This document shows positions 23,320-34,400 of a stretch of DNA of 64,000 bases, piece by piece (positions within the stretch are counted from its first letter, which is position 1; each line of letters opens with the position of its first letter). This DNA comes from Rhizoclosmatium globosum. Lineage: Eukaryota > Chytridiomycota > Chytridiomycetes > Chytridiales > Chytriomycetaceae. The notes beneath the pieces are model-generated. The model was not told the origin of the DNA. It saw only the letters and a program-made list of their open reading frames with translations, and ran no database searches. The position numbers and the translations under genes were made by a program. The stretch lies in NCBI GenBank assembly GCA_002104985.1, contig MCGO01000089.1, positions 102,349-166,348 on the forward strand, read 5' to 3'.

Positions 23320-23616
23320 TTGCTTTCGTTTGAAGTGAACAAAATAAACCTATTCAAAGTATGGAGAACTCCTTGCATCCAATAAAGGAGTATAATGATG
23401 TATACAATCAATAGATAAACTCTTTTCTTTTCTCATGGATAGGTTCAACCAGACTGAACTTCAACACCCAAAAAACTAGAGTAAATAAATAAAAAGCGCA
23501 TGGAAATAGTTCAGCCAGTGAGTAACAGCATGGAATGTCATAATGGCTCGGGGAAATCAATCAAATAAGCAATTTTGATGACTAACGGTCCCGCGCACAC
23601 CCCATATTTATCAGAT

Positions 23617-23698
23617 GGGCAGTTGACCGAGCGGTCCAAGGTGCCACGTTAAGGCCGTGGTCTCTCCGGAGGCGTGGGTTCGAATCCCACACTGCTCA
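23617..23698 (+). tRNA. tRNA-Leu (anticodon AAG)
   Basis: 82 bases, no intron. The 7-bp acceptor stem is GGGCAGT with ACTGCTC (one G-U pair) and discriminator A. The anticodon stem CCACG/CGTGG encloses loop TTAAGGC, so the anticodon is AAG (A34 probably edited to inosine). A long variable arm around TCTCCGGAG marks a class II tRNA. The T arm is GTGGG TTCGAAT CCCAC and carries the internal B box. Confidence 0.95.
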
Positions 23699-23729
23699 CA
23701 TTATCTTGTTGATTTGTTGGTTTTAGAAG

Positions 23730-24517
23730 GTGATGGGTTACTATGGTATGATGATAAAACGTTCCATAAATTCTTTTAAACTCTATTCTTCTATTCAAGC
23801 TTCTTTTCCTTGTGTGGAGACTGTGGCCTTGAAGCACAATAAGTTTGTTTTGCACAATGAAAGGCAAACTTACTCAAAAATGTTAACAATAAGTCCCACT
23901 TCAGATGCTGAATTCATCACATCTCTTTCACGCCGTATTCAAGACTGGCTCATCCAACGAAACTCTCTTCAGCAAATTGTGCTCTCTTCTGTGGAAACAA
24001 ACGGATACATCGTACAGAACCATGCCTTTGTATTTACTCACTCATCGCTTGGCTCCATTGGATCCGTCTTCCTCGAGCCACTTCCCAAACATCTCGTTGA
24101 GACGTGGAAACTGGTTCACATTGGTAGAAAGCACTCAAGTCTGATTCGTCTCGGTTACCATACTGACACTTAACACCGAAAGACAAACAGACACTCTTCC
24201 TCTCAAAACTAATGCTTGAGCCGTCTCTGATTGGATCTTCATCGAAGCCTGATACACCCTCCTTTGGGAGTCAAATGATCCAATGCATTTTGAATGCGAA
24301 TGCAGGGATTCCAATCGTCCTTGATTGTTGGGACGGGAATACATCTTTGCGGTACGTATCCTCTTCCTGGAGTTTGTCCCCAACTCTCATCAAACAACAA
24401 CACAGACGGTTCTACGAACGTCATGGATTTAAATTACACGGAATATTCGAGGAAACAGACCAAAAGTCAAACGAGTCTTGGAATATCGCTGTTTATGTCC
24501 ATGAGAATAGAGGATAA
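23730..24517 (+). CDS. GNAT-type N-acetyltransferase
   Basis: The C-terminal part is clear: SFGSQMIQCILN (CoA-binding helix), GIPIVLDCWDGN, then across an intron (GTACGTATCC to CAACACAG, about 24352-24403) SLRRFYERHGFKLHGIFEE, the typical GNAT end. Upstream, SLGSIGSVFLEPLP and ETWKLVHIG fit the central strands. The join between these parts, about 24120-24225, was not resolved; a CTAATGCTTGAG branch point/acceptor is visible but the phases do not match cleanly. The start may be any of the ATGs at 23730, 23748 or 23880; the first lies only 31 bases after the tRNA. The substrate is unknown. Confidence 0.65.
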
Positions 24518-24692
24518 ATGTATTGTCTTTATTCTTTTGTTCGGAGTGCCCGCAACTATCCTACTTTTGACTTTACAAAAAACTAATTCTTGGATGAAGG
24601 AGTGCCCGCACGATCCTTTTTCTGGCTGTTTAACGATAAAATGAAAGGGGTAGAAAGAAATAATAATTGGGTAGGATACTTGGTCGTGGTTA

Positions 24693-26792
24693 TTACGCTG
24701 CGACTCTACCAGGCGTTTCAGATCGTGCGCGAGAGTTGCTACGTGGACCTTGAGATTGTTGTGATGGGCCTTGTTGATATGGATTTTGTTGAAATTGTGG
24801 TTGTTGGAATGTGGCTTGGTGGTTAGGTTCTTGTTGATATGGTCCTTGCATGCCGTCTTGCACAACAATTCTGCCAGGAGATTTCGGACGTGGAGAGTGC
24901 TGGTATTGTGGACCACCTTGAATGGGAACGTCTACAATTCTACCCTCGGAATTCTTGCGAGAATTGTTGTACACTGGATTCGCTCCATACTGCTGTTTAT
25001 CAGAATACTGCGGTAATCCACGCGGAACTTGCTTTGCAGCATCTTGTCTCCGATATTCCTGTCCGCGAGTGTACATTTCACCATCCTCATATTCTCTTCT
25101 CTTCACATCCCCACCAAAATGTCCCCTTGCATCCACAGCTGCCTTCTTTCGCTTCCAAACCAACACACCAATTACAGCAATAATCAAAACCGCCGCGGCT
25201 CCTACCCCAACTCCAACATACAACAACGTATTCCCACCTTTCCCGCCACCGCTATCACTCCCAACCGTCGCAGTTGCCAGCGGCGCCTGCACAACCTTTG
25301 TCTTCACATTCACACCAGCAACAACTGCAACAGCCTCCAAAACAGCCACAACCGAAAACTGATCCCGCACACTCGTCCCATCCAACAGCGTATGCCCAAC
25401 GCTCACATCAAGCTTCCTCATACAATTCCACGCAGCATCACAAGTCCCAAACAAATCAACAGCCGACATCTGCAGAATAACCGTCACCCTCGCCTTCACA
25501 GTCGCATCCGTCGTCGCCGCATACAAATCCGCAAGCCCCTTATACACATGCCAAAGAAACGCATCCGGCTTAGTAGCGTCACTAGGATCATACAAAACAC
25601 CACCGTCCCTCGTAAACGTCCTATCCAGCCACGCGAAATGTGAATGCGCTTCGTCAAGATACTGCTGAGACCCTGTCGCCCCATACATGATCGAAAGCGC
25701 GCTTATAATTGTACCGGTGTGATAACTCCTGTATATAATCGCGCCTGTGACTTTATCAAAGTCTGTGGGTGCACAGTAGCGGTTATCGATTCCGTCTGTA
25801 AGGGAGAAGGTTTTTGGATCAAAGAGGCCTGGCGTATTCTTGATCCATGTGTTGACACGGTCGAAGGCGACGATGTAGGAAGGGTCCTTTGTCATTCGGT
25901 ACAAACGCGCGCCAAGTTCCATGTGCTGGGCGTTTGTGATTGCGGATTTGTAGTATTGCTGGTTGGGATGTTCTGGGTTGAAGGAGTGGTTGATGCTCCA
26001 AAAGATTCCTCCGCCGCACGTGTCATCCCAACTGTAGAACATTTCGTAATAGGTGTTGTTTGCGACGGAGAGGTAGAGTGGGTTTCCGGCGCCGTTTTCG
26101 ACAAGTACTTTTGGGTTTACTTTTCCGAGACCGTTTGTTGCTTCAGCAGCGGTCATGATGGCAAGGCCCCACCAGGCAATGTCGTCGTTCCAACGACCGG
26201 TGCTGATTGTTGCGACTGACTTTCCGTCCTATTTGAATATCGCTTAATTTTTAATAAATTCGGAAGTTCAACGTACCAAATAGTCTGCATTCAACCCAAT
26301 CGAGATCTGCATGTTCCCATCAACCCAATCAACGTAAGTATCGTTCGGACTCAATTGCATATACTGGTAAAACAAGTCCCAATACATTCCCCTAAACTTC
26401 GCATAAGTAAGCAGACTTTCGTAAGAAAATACTCAACGATTCATGCCACTGTACGCCGTCATGACTCTTCCCATCCGTGAAGATATACTTTTCAATCCAA
26501 GCACCTTGATTCGAGTTGGCTGCAATCAAAAGTTAGCTAAATCAGCACCCCCATCTGGCACTGTATCACCATCAAAGTACATCGCAAGCGGACCCATCGC
26601 TGCCGTCAATGCATTCATGATCGAGTCTAAAAACCGAATTGAAAAGTGTCAGCAACCAATGTCAATCAAAACTTAGAGTATGCCTCCAAATCTAAAAACT
26701 CAACTCAAATCCAAGAAGTTGACAGTTTGTTGAGCAGACGCAACCGATACAGCGATCGCCGCTGCCGTGACTGCAGTCGATCCTAGTTTCAT
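24693..26792 (-). CDS. GH76 membrane-anchored mannanase 6, long cytoplasmic tail
   Basis: The start ATG is at 26790-26792 with signal peptide MKLGSTAVTAAAIAVSVASA. Catalytic block GRWNDDIAWWGLAIMTAAEA, then YSWDDTCGGGIFWS, SAITNAQHMELGARLYRMTK and YRSYHTGTIISALSIMYGAT. A short Gly/Ser stalk leads to the helix LLYVGVGVGAAAVLIIAVIG and VWKRKK. The cytoplasmic tail of about 150 residues is much longer than in the other copies, rich in Gln/Pro/Tyr with RRQDAAKQVP, YQQEPNHQ and a basic Ser/Arg end. The 3' exon is about 1.4 kb. Separated from the main GH76 cluster by about 11 kb; closest to gene 5 by motif wording (SITNAQHM/V, EMYT). Confidence 0.85.
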
Positions 26793-27767
26793 ATGATGCC
26801 ACCCAACTCGATATCGAAGAAAAGTTTTCTCAGGCAAAGAGCCATAATGAGGGCCTGCAATGAAATTGAGCGGCAATCCCCAGACAAGCCACAAATTAAA
26901 TTTTTTAGAGGAGAGAAATAAAACAGATCTGTAGAAAAAACGACTTTTTCTCTTTATATTGTCTCTGTTGTCTTAAGAGTGAGGTGTTGGTTTCTGTTTG
27001 CCAAATACGAGGAGATGGTTCATAAAAGCAAAAATAAAGCCAAAGAGATATCCAAATTACCTCGAAGGTAACAATATTCCGTTTTAGTTACCGCCGTACA
27101 TTTCACTTGAATGAGTATGTGAGAATCCCTTGCGCAAATGCATTCATTTGGTTGGCACATGGCCAGTCTTCACTTTAATTAACATTGATAGCATTTTGAT
27201 CTCCAAATGAATTTGTTTGCCAGAGACAAATTCACTTTAAAATTTAAGAGAGAAGAAGAAGAATGAATAAGTACAGGTAATGAATTTATTCTTTGATTCA
27301 TGAACGCATCTGTACGCCATCATACAACAACGCCTACCAACAAATCTTAACAGATGACACAACGCCTTCCATTTGGGATTGATTATCTGTATTAAGTTAA
27401 TGTAGTTAGTATGCAATACGATGGTTGTGAGGAAGAAGCGCCAGTTCATAAAAAACACGCTCAACACACGAAAGGGAAGGAGATAAGTTACCTGCTAGCT
27501 TTCAAGGAGTAAAAAATCAGAACTTGTTCACGAAGTGAAAGAAAGGATAGGGAAAAGAAGCAAGTAGGGAAAAAGGTAAAAAGAGTTGTGGGATAGGTAA
27601 TACTGGTATTCTCGAAACTCCCATCATAAAACGAATTACAAAACAAAAAACAAATGTCCTTTCCTTCCCTCCCCCAATCAGCTTCTTATTTCCTTTTTTG
27701 TGATTGAAGCGTGTATAAGTTTGTGTTTGGAAGAGAAGGGAATGAAGGAGGGGAGAAGAAACAAGTG
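26793..27767. other. Intergenic, 975 bases, AT-rich
   Basis: Holds the upstream region of GH76 gene 6 and the 3' end of the next small gene. Minus-strand frames at 27237-27467 and 27517-27873 are rich in Phe/Leu/Pro from pyrimidine tracts and show no family signal. I see no supported gene. Confidence 0.55.
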
Positions 27768-28303
27768 TTATACTCTGTGAAAAAGGGAAGACGGGATCAA
27801 TGATTCGCTCATTCAGTAGGGAGGGAAAGGGATTGAAAAAGGAGGGTAAGGATAAGTGATAGCTTTTACTCACCGATCGTCATCCTCAAAAACCCAAGTG
27901 AACATATGCAGCCCGCGAGCTCGGAATTGACCAATTGCCGTAATTCCAGAATCTACTGAAGCCGTTAACGCAAGAGACTGATGATTATGATTGTCAGTTT
28001 TCGTTTGCACTTTTTCAGTTTGACAGCATCCAAATCGTCTGCCCTTTCTCCAAAAAAGAAACGTACCGAGATTGATGTAGTCCTTAATGGTGTTGAATCG
28101 AAAGAAGGTTTAGAGTTTGGTGTTCCGGTGTTGAAAGACGATGCATTTGGAGTTGATGAGAAAGGTGCGCTGGATCCAAATGATGCGAATGTCGGTTTTG
28201 ATGCATTTGCGGTGAATGAAGAAGCTGCGAATCTTGTCGATGATCCTGTCGGAGTTGACTTTGCAAACTGCGATGCACAGCGGAAAGCTGAGCGGAACGA
28301 CAT
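27768..28303 (-). CDS. Small uncharacterised protein, possible mitochondrial targeting
   Basis: Three exons fit: ATG at 28301-28303, MSFRSAFRCASQFAKSTPTG and a Ser/Thr/Phe-rich segment; intron GTACGTTT to ATCATCAG; then LTASVDSGITAIGQFRARG and LHMFTWVFEDDDR; intron GTGAGTAA to TTTCACAG; and a last exon giving Val then TAA (27768-27770). Total about 115 residues. The Arg/Ser/Phe-rich, acid-free N terminus suggests a mitochondrial presequence. I do not recognise the C-terminal block. Good splice sites argue it is real. Confidence 0.5.
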
Positions 28304-28432
28304 TGATTTGGTTTTTTGGTGGATAGTTTTCAAATATTTGGTGGATCATGAAAGAGAACTATTCCATTCTATACCTACCACTGTATGGCCAAGTTGTTAT
28401 GGAAAATAGCATTGGTTTCATTAAGATGCAAC

Positions 28433-28907
28433 ATGGAAGTTGTGTCTCTGGATGTTGAAAACGGAAGACATCTGAAACTGATATTCATTCCACCTTACAC
28501 GTTTGAATGCCATTCGATCACAATAGCAGAGACCCCTCTTGCAAGTACGATCTGCTCTGGTTTATAATATACTCGCTGATCCCACCTCTAGTTCTGACTA
28601 TATTGTCACAAGTCAGCTTCAATCTATGGCAACATCTCTACCAACAAATGTTAATGAATCCACAGACTCAAATTCACTGGAAGAAAAGTCGAGAGTCTTT
28701 GTAGAAACCTCTTTATTTACAACAACTGGCAATGTCGTCATCCTCAAGCAGGGTCGGCGTATGAAGAGTGTCGAACAACTCATCTTATCAATGGACAACG
28801 TTGTATCTCTTGATTCGACGGTTCAGAAAGTACAATCCTTTGGCGATCTCAACGCAAAATACAATTCAACATACTTTGGACCAAAAGACCCCAACAGCTT
28901 ATTCTAA
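28433..28907 (+). CDS. Hypothetical small protein with FG-D-LF tail
   Basis: The supported part is 28527-28907, ending TVQKVQSFGDLNAKY and YFGPKDPNSLF. An upstream exon may begin at the ATG at 28433 (MEVVSLDVENGRHLKL), but I could not find an intron that keeps the frame; an in-frame ATG also exists at 28626. The tail resembles that of the minus-strand small gene at 32568-32912 (VQTFGD, FGEAKDGDLF). No known family was recognised. It lies tail-to-tail with the first PacC-like gene. Confidence 0.35.
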
Positions 28908-28983
28908 ACAACCAGAATATGATATCCAAAAGTCGAATTATCCAAATTAAAGTTTAAAAACACCTCATGAAAATAAATGCAAG

Positions 28984-31181
28984 CTAAAACAACGCCCCAT
29001 CGTCAGGGCGACCAAACTCATTTCCAGATCCACTGTTTATCATTCCATACGCCTGACTCAAGAGGTTCTGTTCATCCCCTAAACTCTGCATCGATAGAGC
29101 TTGAATAGACATCCCAGTACCACCCAAGCCCTGAATCACACCATCAAACTGTGCAAGATCTGCATACACTTCATCACTCCCACCACTCGTACCCACCAAC
29201 CCAAACCCACCACTTGGGCTTCCCGAAAACCCTCCCACCTGTTGATGCTTCCCGAATCGATCCAAAAACTGCACAGGAGCTTGACTCATGAACCCGCCAC
29301 TATTCACACGAATCCGTCGGTCATGCATCTGTCGCGCGATTGAGTCCTGCTGTAGCCTGACAAACGGACTTCCAGCGGCAAGACCACCAACGAATCCTGC
29401 TTCGTCGAACGATGGGAACGGAACAATGGGACTCGCTGTTTCCAAAAGACTTGTCGCGACGGGTGGCCGTGCATATGGGTGTGGTCGGGATGTATTGAAG
29501 TTGGGGGAAGGCATGAGGAGGGCGTGGATGGCTCCTGTCGTTGACTGATTGATGTCAGGTGTGTGTGTCGGTTGGAGGAGTTGATGGGATGAAGTTGAGC
29601 GTTGTGGTCGATTTGCCGCACGGTTGAAGGCTGCTCTCAGGGATGAGTTGACGTTGTCAGCAGGGCTCATGCTTGGTGGGGCTGGTCGCTTGAATTGGGG
29701 TTTCTGTTGCAATGAATTTGGGCTCAAGAAGTTGGGACTTGGTACATAAGCTGAGAGGGGTTGGGGTGGGAGTGGGGTATTTAGAAGTGAATGAAGTGAG
29801 TTCGTGTGTGAGTTTTGTATTGATGGATTATTTGTAAACGCTGGAGACTGTGTTATGAAAGTAGATCCTGAAGATTGTTGTTGAAGCTGTTGAATTTGAT
29901 TCTGGAGCTGTTGTTGCCGACGCTGTTGAACAAGTTGCTGTTGTCTTTGATTCAAAAGCATTTGTTGGCGGTCTAATTCAAGCTGTTGTTGGTCTGCTGA
30001 AGATTGTTGAGAAAGTTGAGGAAACTGGCCATCAGGTGTCGCGTATCCCCCATGCTGCTGACCATGTACGGACTGTTGCGAAAGTGAAAGTAAAGCCTCT
30101 AACGCCGGATTCATCATGTTCGGGGATGTTTGCATTCTTGATGACGGCAATACAGTTGACTGCAGAGAAGCAGCCTGTTGGATGTTCGGAGCAGTAACAT
30201 GCCCCACATGAAGCGTTCTTCTACCAGCTTTACGCACACCTCCTGTTAGTCGAGGTCCTTCGCGAACAAGTGTGTGGCCAGTGTCTTTATCTTGGACAAG
30301 TGTGGCTGGTCCTGGCCGATTTCCCTGGGCAGTGGCTGGATCAACATAAGTATGCCCCTGCTTGGTGCAACTGTTGATGATACTGTTAGCATGATACAAT
30401 GTAATAGAGAGCATGTCGGACGCACTGTTTTTTTAAATCCTGCGGCCTAATAACAGAAAGCAAGTAGTCAGTTAAGGATCATTAACTTCAGAACGAAGAC
30501 GAGACGGCCATTCGCCAATCCAATCCAGCTTTCATGAGTCATTCGTGTGATTCCAAAGCCATCATTCCCAAATACTCCGCAGCAGAAATAGAAACCCCAC
30601 CATCACAACACTGACACGTACCATTTAAACTGAGCTCCACAATCGCTGCAAACATTCGCCTTAAACGGAACATGAGCCCTACAATGAGAAACAATATGAT
30701 CTCGTTTGCTGCATAAATACAGTCAGAAACATAAACGTGTATGTTCAGTGATGACAAAAACCTGAATGGCCGATCAGCATGGTTACAGCCCATCCATAAG
30801 CATCGAAGCGTCAAGTTTCCATGAGATTTGCGGCCAACGTGAGCCTCCGCCAAATGGGAATAAAAGACATCTGAACGAAAGAAGAGTCAGTGTCTAATTC
30901 AGTTTTGACAGGCAGGAATAGGAGTCCTCACCTGGATCCGTGAAGTTGAGCATACACGGATATCCTGGTTTGACAGCCCATAAACACACAAAGTTGGATG
31001 GAACTTGTGGTTGAGGCTGTGCTTCAGTTGATGGTTTTGAAAGCTGGTTCCCGCCGTGCATCTGATTTGGAGAGGCTGAAGAAGCGTTGGAGTTCCATGT
31101 TGTCGTTGGAGGAATGAGAAGGCTCTGGGAGGCAGAAGTCGATGTCAAAGCGTTGCCAAGTTGGTCAGCGCCCAGTTCCAT
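28984..31181 (-). CDS. PacC/Rim101-like C2H2 transcription factor 1
   Basis: The start ATG is at 31179-31181 (MELGADQLGNALTSTSASQS). Finger 1 starts FVCLWAVKPGYPCMLNFTD; then HVGRKSHGNLTLRCLWMGC; finger 2 SKRDHIVSHCRAHVPFKANV; finger 3 CSDCGAQFKW joined across introns to PQDLKKHCTKQGHTYV. HVGRKS, KRDHI-SH and PQDLKKH are the PacC/Rim101 zinc-finger signatures. A conserved extension follows (RPGPATLVQD), then Gln-rich coiled stretches and a long disordered activation-like region ending NEFGRPDDGALF. Family knowledge: PacC controls ambient-pH genes by binding GCCARG. The processing region of ascomycete PacC is not evident. The largest single-module member of the array. Confidence 0.8.
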
Positions 31182-31239
31182 GGCTCTTTTTTCAATTTGA
31201 TAAGGGAAAAGAGAAAGGAAAGAAAATAAAGGTTATGTA

Positions 31240-32483
31240 TTATTTGCGAATACCCATTGCTTCTGTTGATCCTCTTCTTATCCGTGTGTTGTTATTCACA
31301 GACAGCATAGCACTTTTGGTGGTGCTCGCTCGTGCCATGACCGTAGTTGACTGTTTGATAAAAGTAATGTTGTTCATACTCTCAGTTGGACTCGTCAAGT
31401 TTCCGTGAGAGTTTCCCGCAGGGTTTCCAGTGAGGTTATTGGCAACGCTAGTGGTTCCAAGATTGCTTGCACACCCAACTGACATTCCACTCAGTACAGG
31501 CCCAGCACCAGTCGCTGCTGCTTCTCTGTAGGAATCTTGGTTTACGAGTCCAACGTCTTTGAACATGTCGAGGAATCTTCGTGACATGACTGACTGAATA
31601 CAAACCAAAGGCAACACACACCAGCCCCTATTAAAATCGATTACAAACTACGCTGTCCATAAAAATAAGCTTACATATTCCACATCGAATTGGTGTAAAA
31701 ATTCCCACCCCACGTCTTGTAACTTATACTTCCAATCAAATATATCGCCGCCGTACTCCCCGTCAACATACTCAACTGAAAAATCTCAAGCTTTTGCCTG
31801 ACTCCCTTCCTACCTCCGCCCCTTGAATCCAAAAATGTTTTCCCTGCAACCTCCACTAAAAACCAAATCTCAAAATACAAAAACGACAAGCCACACGCCG
31901 CCGCCTGGTATATATCCTGCGCAAAGCAATAATTGATATCTCCATATATACAAACAACATTCAACGCAAGACTTCCCGCAATACAAACAAGCATCACGAA
32001 AAAGTCTACCGCGCCAGTTCGATTAAACAGCTCCGACGGAACAACGATATACTTTCGATAACAGAGCAAGTAATACGAAAACAAGAAACAAAACAGTTCA
32101 AACAAGTAGTACGCGTGTAACTGCGAGAAACAGACTTCCGGGTCAGGTGTGAGATTGAACATCATACAGTCGAGGAAGAACACTCCCGATATGGAGGCAC
32201 AGATGTTGGACACGATGGCTCCCCCGATCACGTACCATATCGGTTTTCGTTTGAACTTGAGGACAAAGTCGAGTAGGAGGGTGAGGGTAAAATAGAACTG
32301 GTAGACCAAGAAAGCTGAAAATGTTGCATAGTCGGAGTTTCCCCATGTATACGAGTAAGTCCATCCGGTTGTCGGAAGTGAAACTGAACTATTCTTTGAT
32401 ATACTTTGAGGAGTGGTTGAACGATGCGTCGTGAGGAAGTGCATTTCCAGAGATCGACAGTGGGAAGGAATTGTCGAGAACAA
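31240..32483 (-). CDS. Seven-helix membrane protein, uncharacterised
   Basis: The ATG at 32483 is the upstream option; an internal ATG is at 32444. Hydrophobic segments include FSAFLVYQFYFTLTLLLDFV, VIGGAIVSNICASISGVFFL, YYLFELFCFLFSYYLLCY, VDFFVMLVCIAGSLALNVVC, ACGLSFLYFEIWFLVEVAG, MLTGSTAAIYLIGS and, after an intron (GTAAGCTT to TTTAATAG), MGWCVLPLVCIQSV. The N terminus has Asn-x-Ser/Thr sites and the C-terminal tail is Asn/Ser/Thr-rich and presumably cytosolic. The topology is receptor-like, but no GPCR family motif was recognised. It interrupts the zinc-finger array. Confidence 0.6.
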
Positions 32484-32567
32484 ATGGGTTTAGACTCTCA
32501 ACCAGGCCATCATTATCGTGTAATATATAATATTCTATTTTCCCAGCTTTCTATATGTAAATATTAT

Positions 32568-32912
32568 CTAAAACAAATCTCCGTCCTTTGCTTCCCCAAA
32601 TTCATTATTTTTCCAAACACCAAGGATATCTCCAAACGTCTGCACAGCCTCGACAGACGGTATGTCAATATCACGTAATATGGATATCAATTCAGCAAGT
32701 GTATCTTGTGTGTTTTCATCGATTGTTGTGCCGCGTCGAAATGCTGGTTCCCTTGAAGGTGGCGAACGAGACGTTTTCGGCGGTAAAGAACAACGTTGAT
32801 AAATCCTTCTTTTCAAATGCTGATTTGGTATCTCTTCAGGGTTTGGGCTCCTGTCTTTCTTGTCTTGCAAACAAAGTGGACTTGGAGTTGGACCAAGAGG
32901 TGATTGCGACAT
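32568..32912 (-). CDS. Small protein with acidic FG-D-LF tail
   Basis: 114 residues from the ATG at 32910-32912: Pro/Ser/Arg-rich start (MSQSPLGPTPSP), a helix-like LAELISILRDIDIPSVEAVQ, then TFGDILGVWKN and NEFGEAKDGDLF. The last block matches the end of the neighbouring transcription factor 1 (NEFGRPDDGALF) and resembles the plus-strand gene ending at 28907. It has no zinc finger. It may be a detached tail domain of the factor family or an interacting small protein. Confidence 0.45.
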   Translation of the reverse strand: MSQSPLGPTPSPLCLQDKKDRSPNPEEIPNQHLKRRIYQRCSLPPKTSRSPPSREPAFRRGTTIDENTQDTLAELISILRDIDIPSVEAVQTFGDILGVWKNNEFGEAKDGDLF

Positions 32913-33274
32913 CGTTAACAGATCTCGTTTCGCACACCCAACCAAGTTCTCTCTTTTATTAGATCAGAGACACATTTTCGAGAGTGGCTGTGGTGGCTTC
33001 CTGAACACGTCGGACTGTGTGGATCAGATCTGAAACACTGCCACTCATCCACCGAGATTTTGCCCACCTTCCTCCAAAATCAAACCTTCAAACTAAATGC
33101 AATTGATGCACTGGCAATGATCCGATGAAAGCTTCAAGTTAAATCCATGGACAAGTGAATAAATCCCTGGAAGGCAAACGACTACAGCGACGGCACATAT
33201 TTATTTGGCTTTAGAACTGCCAACGATATCACACCAAAATTGTAATTGCGGGAATAAACAATCACTTCCATAAG
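32913..33274. other. Intergenic, 362 bases
   Basis: Between the small protein gene and PacC-like gene 2. Nothing recognisable beyond short frames. Confidence 0.5.
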
Positions 33275-34256
33275 CTACTGTTGACCCAACATCAAGTGCT
33301 CCAAAAACAGCTCCTCCTGTAACCGCTGATGCTGCCTGAAATTACAATATGCTTGATACTGCATCGGATTCAGTTTCATGAGCCTCTCCGGCGATGGCCC
33401 GTTATTTGACATAACCGAAAAGGCCCCAAAGAATGGATCAGATGGGATATAATGCGACAATTGTGATGGAGTGGATGCAGAAATGTCGCAGAGGTTTAAT
33501 TGAGTTGAGAAGGATGGTTGTTGCTTTTGAGTTGCCCCCATTTCACCCAATGCTGAAGACTGAGAACTCTCTTGCGGCGGAGTCAAGGCAGATTCAAACG
33601 ACGACGAAGAGCATGAATTCGAAGTTGCAGTCAATAGCGGGGACTCCATCAATAGAAGAGATGAGGCGTTCATAACTGTTTCAGAACCTGGAGCAAGCGA
33701 GGGAGACACCGACAACAAAGTATTGAGAGCATCATTTGAATGTGGAACGAGGTTGATTTGTTTTGATTGAGCGGAATCGGAAGTCTTTCTGGCTTTGACA
33801 GCTGATGCTTTTGACAGGGGTTTGACAGCACCGGCTCCGTCACCCACGCTTCCACCATGAACCTTCGCAACGTGTTTCCGCAGATCGTGCGCCCACTTGA
33901 ACTGCGTCAGACATTGAACACACTCAAAGCTCTGTTATCGTATCAATCAATCAGTCACACTCACTCAATCACACCAAAACACCAACAAACACCAAACGAA
34001 CCTTAAACGTAAAGTGACTCGTCAAATGATTCAACAAATGCGCACGCTTATCAAACACTTTCTCACTGCGTGCACATCCTACCCATCGACACTGAAGCGT
34101 GCGCATCTGCGTTCCACTCTTTTTGGATCCAATATGGTCTTGCTCAATATGCGCTTTGAAGGTCTCTGCATCGTCAAAGTTGAGGAGGCACGGCTCTTTG
34201 GTCTTGGGACACCCCCACAGACAGGGGAAGCGGGTCGTGGCAGGGACTGTGTCCAT
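33275..34256 (-). CDS. PacC-like C2H2 transcription factor 2
   Basis: The start ATG is at 34254-34256 (MDTVPATTRFPCLWGCPKTK). Finger 1 LNFDDAETFKAHIEQDHIG; finger 2 LQCRWVGC then FDKRAHLLNHLTSHFTFK; one intron (about 33934-34001); finger 3 FECVQCLTQFKWAHDLRKHV followed by KVH. PacC-type spacing is kept, but KRDHI is changed to KRAHL and PQDLKKH to AHDLRKH, so DNA preference may differ. Basic and Ser-rich middle region. The C terminus MQYQAYCNFRQHQRLQEELF ends LEHLMLGQQ and is shared with the next two genes. Confidence 0.75.
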
Positions 34257-34400
34257 TGAAGGTGCGGCAAATTGGGGGGGGTTTTGGTGAAGGAGACTGG
34301 TCTTGCTGGCGGGAAAATTTTTGTTATCGTCACAGCCACAACGGAAGTCGATTAATGTAGTCTATTGTACTGTGTGTTGTGTATGGTTGTGGAAATTTAT

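Noticed and set aside
27517..27873. 118-residue minus-strand frame rich in Phe/Pro/Ser
   Set aside because: Made by pyrimidine tracts, partly inside an intron of the small gene, no family signal.
27981..28409. 142-residue plus-strand open frame
   Set aside because: Overlaps the small minus-strand gene, whose introns have good donor, branch and acceptor sites; the plus frame has none.
31240..32483. Classical G-protein-coupled receptor
   Set aside because: Seven helices are visible but no family motif (such as DRY, NPxxY or fungal Ste2/Ste3/Git3 wording) was found, so only a membrane-protein call is supported.
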